In this document: in pieces, positions 5,930 through 8,778 of the stretch
Position numbering within the stretch: the first letter of the stretch is position 1
Layout: each line of letters begins with the position of its first letter
DNA from: JANNHK01 sp034408875
GTDB lineage: Bacteria > Actinomycetota > Acidimicrobiia > IMCC26256 > PALSA-610
Direction: 5' to 3'
Assembly (NCBI GenBank): GCA_034408875.1
Contig: JAWXCJ010000312.1
Location: forward strand, 1 to 8,778
Length of the DNA: 8,778 nucleotides
Program-made: the position numbers and the translations under genes
Notes under the pieces: model-generated
Databases searched by the model: none
Told to the model about the DNA's origin: nothing
What the model saw: only the letters and a program-made list of their open reading frames with translations

Positions 5930-6763
5930 TCAGGCGGTGTCGATCCAGCCCACGCCGATCACGCGGGGGCCGAGATGGACGCCGACGACCGGCCCGATGA
6001 GCCCTACGACGACCTCGGTGTCGCGGGTCGCGGGTTCGATCATCGCCATGAACTCGTCGAGGTCGGGGGCTCCCGAGTGCAACACACTGAGCATCTCGCT
6101 CTTCGCCGGAACCTTCTCGGCGAGGAACTTCAAGGCCTTCGACCGCGTGCGGACCTTGGCTCCCTGCTCGACCATGCCGTCGATCACCTCGATCACGGGT
6201 TTGATCGACAGCACCGAACCGAGCATGGCTTGCGCGCCGCCGATTCGGCCGCCCTTGCGCAGGTATTCGAGCGTGTCGAGGGTCGCGAACACGTGCTGGC
6301 GGTCGCGCCGCGATTCGAGTTCGGCGACGATCGTGGCGAGGTCGGCGCCGTCGTTGGCGCGCCGGGCCGCGTGCATCGCGAGGTTGCCGATGCCCATCGA
6401 CGCGTTCTTGGAGTCGATGATCGCGATCGGGCACACGCCGTCGATGGCTTTGGCCGCGACCTGCGCCGACTGGATGGTGGCCGACATCTTCGACGAGAGG
6501 TTCACGCACACGATGCCGTCGGCACCGTCGTCGGCGAGGCGGCGGAAGACCTCTTCGAACGCCCCGACCGAGGGGGCCGACGTCTCGGGCAGCGCGGGCG
6601 ACGTCGCGAGCTTGGTCCAGAAGTCCTCGGTGCTCAGGGTGACCCGGTCGACGTACTCCTCTTCACCGAAGCGGATCGTCAACGAGACGATCTCGATGCC
6701 CAACTCGTCGCAGACGGGCTGCGGCAGGTCACATGCGCTGTCGGTGACGACACGGATAGCCAT
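5930..6763 (-). CDS. DegV family fatty-acid-binding protein (FakB-like)
   Basis: A 277-residue DegV-domain protein. Members bind one fatty acid and, in species with a FakA kinase, present it for phosphorylation so that exogenous fatty acids can enter lipid synthesis. Typical motifs are present: VTDSACDLP near the N-terminus (6-14), TSAPS (61-65), NLSSKMSATIQSA (88-100), DSKNASMGIG (117-126) and LDTLEYLRKGGRIG (162-175). The late motif VGVHLGP (260-266) matches the family's GxHxGPG-type loop. Length is normal. The ATG has AGGAGG 6 bases upstream on the minus strand. It lies 50 bases after murJ and about 40 before the sigma gene. No FakA is in the window, so its partner and ligand are unknown. 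This gene is an addition to the order known from M. tuberculosis. Confidence 0.93.
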   Translation of the reverse strand: MAIRVVTDSACDLPQPVCDELGIEIVSLTIRFGEEEYVDRVTLSTEDFWTKLATSPALPETSAPSVGAFEEVFRRLADDGADGIVCVNLSSKMSATIQSAQVAAKAIDGVCPIAIIDSKNASMGIGNLAMHAARRANDGADLATIVAELESRRDRQHVFATLDTLEYLRKGGRIGGAQAMLGSVLSIKPVIEVIDGMVEQGAKVRTRSKALKFLAEKVPAKSEMLSVLHSGAPDLDEFMAMIEPATRDTEVVVGLIGPVVGVHLGPRVIGVGWIDTA

Positions 6764-6769
6764 TGATTC

Positions 6770-6775
6770 CCTCCT
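6770..6775 (-). promoter_or_regulatory. Shine-Dalgarno of the degV-like gene
   Basis: AGGAGG, 6 bases before the ATG at 6763. It fixes the start of the DegV protein even though the same frame stays open far upstream through the murJ region. The 50-bp gap between murJ and this gene could also hold a promoter, but I see no clear -35/-10 pair. Confidence 0.75.
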
Positions 6776-6813
6776 GGGGGCGGCGGGTGTTGGACTCCGC
6801 TCCGCGCCCATCG

Positions 6814-8445
6814 TTACACGTCTGGGCGAGACGTGCCCCGGTCGCGGAGCAGCCGGACGAGGGCCGCGACTTCGTGCGTGCGCATCACCGTCAGCGCGCC
6901 CAGGTACACGGCACCGCCCGCGACACCCGCGAGCAGTGCGGCCGCGAGCGCACGGCCGGCCGTGTCGTCGCCGATCGCACCCGCGACAGGTACCGCCACC
7001 GCGGCAAGTGCGACGGCCGCGACTGCGGCCTTCGCGACGGTTGCCCTCAACGGGGGCCCGAAGATGTCGCCGACCTGGCGGCGCAGCACGATCAACGCGA
7101 TCGCGGCCGCGAGCAAGTACGCCGCGGCGTACGCGAGCGCGAGGCCTTGCACGCCGAGGACGCCGAAGAGCGCGAGCGCGAACGCGATGTTGGCGGTGTT
7201 CTCGACCACGTTGATGAAGAACGGGGTGCGGGTGTCCTGGCGGGCGTAGAAGCCGCGCAGTGTGTAGAGGTACACCGAGAACGGTACGAGTCCGATCGCG
7301 AGGAGTTGCAGCACGTCGGCGGTGAGCGCGGCGTCCGACGCGCTGAAGCCGCCGCCCGGGCGGACGAGTATCGCCACCGCGGGTTGGGCGAGCGCGATCA
7401 CCGCAACGGCGGCGGGCACGACCACCACGATGAGATACCGCAGTCCGAGCGAGAAGTCGCGCCGGAGCCCGGCGCCGTCGCCCGCGGTTGCGTCGCGCGC
7501 GAGTTCGGGCGTGATCGTGGTCATGATCGAGACCGCGAGCAGCCCGTGGGGAAGCTGGAAGAAGATGAACGCGTACTGGTACGCGGAGACCGAACCGGCG
7601 GCGCCGGACTTCGCGAGCAGCAACACGACGAGCAGCGTGACCTGGTTGGCGACGACGTAGCCGACCGTCCACTTCGAGAGGCGCAGCATGCGCCGCACCG
7701 ACTCGTGGCGCCACTCGAACACCGGCTTCAGCCGTTCTCCCGCGTTGTACCACGCGGGCAGGAGTGCCAGCGCCATCGCGGCGACGCCCGCAGTCGTTCC
7801 TATGCCGAGCAGCACGAGCAGGCTGGTGTCGCCCTGGATACGGTCGACGTTGGTCCAGCCGCTCTGCGGACCGGTGGCGGCCCGCGTGAAGGCGAGGAGC
7901 ACGCACACGACGACGACGTTGTTCAAGACGGGCGCGTACGCGGCCGCCACGAAGCGCCGGCGCGCGTTCAGCATGGCCGTCGCGAGCGCGGCGATGCCGT
8001 AGAAGCAGATCTGCGGCATGAAGCAGCGGATCAGGAACGTCATGACCTCGATCTGGTCCGCGCGCTGCGCTCCGGAGACGTCGAGGGTGTAGAGGCGGGC
8101 GATGGCGGGCGCGGCCAGGATCGCGACGACGGTCAGACCGACGAGTGCACAGGTCGTGGTGGTGAACACGGCCGATGTCGCATGCGTGTCGCGCCGCTCG
8201 AGGTGTTCGACGAACAACGGCACGAGCGTGGCCGTGAGCACGCCGCCGAGGAACAACTCGTACACGATGTTGGGTGTCGTGTTGGCGAGGTTGTACGTGT
8301 CGGCGAGCGTCGCCTGCCCGAGGGCGTATGCGAGGACGAAGACGCGCGCGAGGCCGGTGAGGCGCGACAGCAATGTTCCGACCGCGACGGTTGCACTGGC
8401 CCGGACCAGCCGCCCGGCGTCCGAGTCGAGTTGAGGTGAGTTCAC
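6814..8445 (-). CDS. murJ: Lipid II flippase MurJ (MviN)
   Basis: A 543-residue polytopic membrane protein of the MOP superfamily that moves lipid II across the membrane for peptidoglycan synthesis. Hydrophobic helices run through almost the whole length, consistent with the family's 14. The first helix carries SRLTGLAR (27-34), matching SRVLGFVR of E. coli MurJ, so the two essential arginines there are kept as R28 and R34. The block NTTPNIVYELFLGGVL (55-70) is of the actinobacterial type. YARQDTRTP (400-408) is also a typical block. The arginines equivalent to E. coli R52 and R270 appear as Tyr62 and Ile294. There is no C-terminal pseudokinase, unlike M. tuberculosis MviN. I chose GTG at 8445 because it overlaps the upstream stop as GTGA; a GTG at 8502 would add an unlikely polar stretch. 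Confidence 0.95.
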   Translation of the reverse strand: MNSPQLDSDAGRLVRASATVAVGTLLSRLTGLARVFVLAYALGQATLADTYNLANTTPNIVYELFLGGVLTATLVPLFVEHLERRDTHATSAVFTTTTCALVGLTVVAILAAPAIARLYTLDVSGAQRADQIEVMTFLIRCFMPQICFYGIAALATAMLNARRRFVAAAYAPVLNNVVVVCVLLAFTRAATGPQSGWTNVDRIQGDTSLLVLLGIGTTAGVAAMALALLPAWYNAGERLKPVFEWRHESVRRMLRLSKWTVGYVVANQVTLLVVLLLAKSGAAGSVSAYQYAFIFFQLPHGLLAVSIMTTITPELARDATAGDGAGLRRDFSLGLRYLIVVVVPAAVAVIALAQPAVAILVRPGGGFSASDAALTADVLQLLAIGLVPFSVYLYTLRGFYARQDTRTPFFINVVENTANIAFALALFGVLGVQGLALAYAAAYLLAAAIALIVLRRQVGDIFGPPLRATVAKAAVAAVALAAVAVPVAGAIGDDTAGRALAAALLAGVAGGAVYLGALTVMRTHEVAALVRLLRDRGTSRPDV

Positions 8446-8778
8446 ACCGTCTCGATCGCGGCCCGTGCCCGCCGGGCCTTGCGGAAGTGGTTCCCCCACC
8501 ACAGCGCCAGGAAGATGAGCGCGCCGACGGTGAGGGCCGCACCAACACCGCTGAACACGGCCGACCGGACGGTGACCCTCGTCGGCGCGCCGATGGGCAG
8601 CCGCCCGTCTTCGGTCGTCAGTGTCACCGTCATCGTGAACGTCCCCGATGTGCGGGCCTCGACTGCGAAGCGTTCGACGCTGTTGCCTTCGGGAAGGTCG
8701 AGGACGAACTCGTCGCCGTCGGGGAAGAGCAACTTCGTGCTGTCGAGATTGACGCGCACGCGCACCGGCCGGCCGGTG
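8442..8778 (-). CDS. C-terminal part of a DUF6049-like membrane protein (5' end outside window)
   Basis: About 111 C-terminal residues; the frame stays open to the right edge of the window, so the gene continues beyond it and the GTG at 8765 is internal. A beta-rich, Ig-like extracytoplasmic segment (RVRVNLDSTKLLF... VEARTSGTFTMTVTLTT... APTRVTVRS) is followed by one transmembrane helix (VFSGVGAALTVGALIFLALWW) and a short basic cytoplasmic tail (RKARRARAA). This is the pattern of the large DUF6049 proteins encoded just before murJ in many actinobacteria, such as Rv3909. Their function is unknown. The stop overlaps the murJ start by 4 bp, so the two are probably co-translated. The family call rests on pattern and position only. 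Confidence 0.75.
   Translation of the reverse strand, partial: TGRPVRVRVNLDSTKLLFPDGDEFVLDLPEGNSVERFAVEARTSGTFTMTVTLTTEDGRLPIGAPTRVTVRSAVFSGVGAALTVGALIFLALWWGNHFRKARRARAAIETV

Noticed and set aside
6763..8439. 558-codon plus-strand open frame opposite murJ, and a similar 484-codon frame opposite trxA/trxB (2808-4262)
   Set aside because: They are products of high GC3 on the other strand; the protein is Arg/Glu/His/Asp-rich with no domain, and the opposite strand encodes clear family members.
5930..8548. 872-codon open frame on the minus strand joining degV to upstream sequence
   Set aside because: The first two thirds are murJ read in a wrong frame, giving Arg/Ala-rich low-complexity protein. 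The DegV protein has its own Shine-Dalgarno and start at 6763.

Overview
This is a high-GC window with strong GC bias at third codon positions. Its gene order matches the actinobacterial cluster next to the replication origin, known in Mycobacterium tuberculosis as Rv3909-murJ(mviN)-sigM-anti-sigma-trxB-trxC-cwlM, convergent with parB-parA. The homologies and order place it in Actinomycetota. An Acidimicrobiia-like lineage is my guess, because MurJ lacks the mycobacterial pseudokinase extension and a degV gene sits inside the cluster. No rRNA or other phylogenetic marker is present to settle this.

Layout. Plus strand, 1-1768: parA (5' end probably cut by the window edge) and parB, overlapping by 26 bp, which segregate the chromosome origin. 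Minus strand, 8778 down to 1779: the 3' end of a DUF6049-like membrane protein gene, murJ (lipid II flippase), degV/fakB-like (fatty-acid binding), an ECF sigma factor of the SigM position, its probable membrane anti-sigma factor, a small two-helix membrane protein, trxB, trxA, and a CwlM-like protein with two peptidoglycan-binding domains and a degenerate amidase domain. parB and cwlM converge with a 10-bp gap. There are no tRNA or rRNA genes, CRISPR arrays, insertion sequences or phage genes. The longest stretch without a gene is about 76 bp (4351-4426).

How the genes fit together. The minus-strand genes are closely packed: GTGA overlap for DUF6049/murJ, ATGA overlap for sigma/anti-sigma, and gaps of 6-76 bp elsewhere. 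This suggests one or a few operons joining peptidoglycan precursor export (MurJ), its regulator (CwlM), an envelope-stress sigma/anti-sigma pair and the thioredoxin system. The points most worth a second look are: (1) the amidase domain of the CwlM homologue has lost its zinc ligands, so it is very likely a pseudoenzyme; (2) a perfect 10-bp inverted repeat just after the anti-sigma gene whose second arm overlaps the ribosome binding site of the next gene; (3) a 19-bp tandem duplication that seems to have created a new stop codon in the anti-sigma gene; (4) degV inserted between murJ and the sigma factor. I see no defence system or mobile element; this is a conserved housekeeping region with some unusual details.
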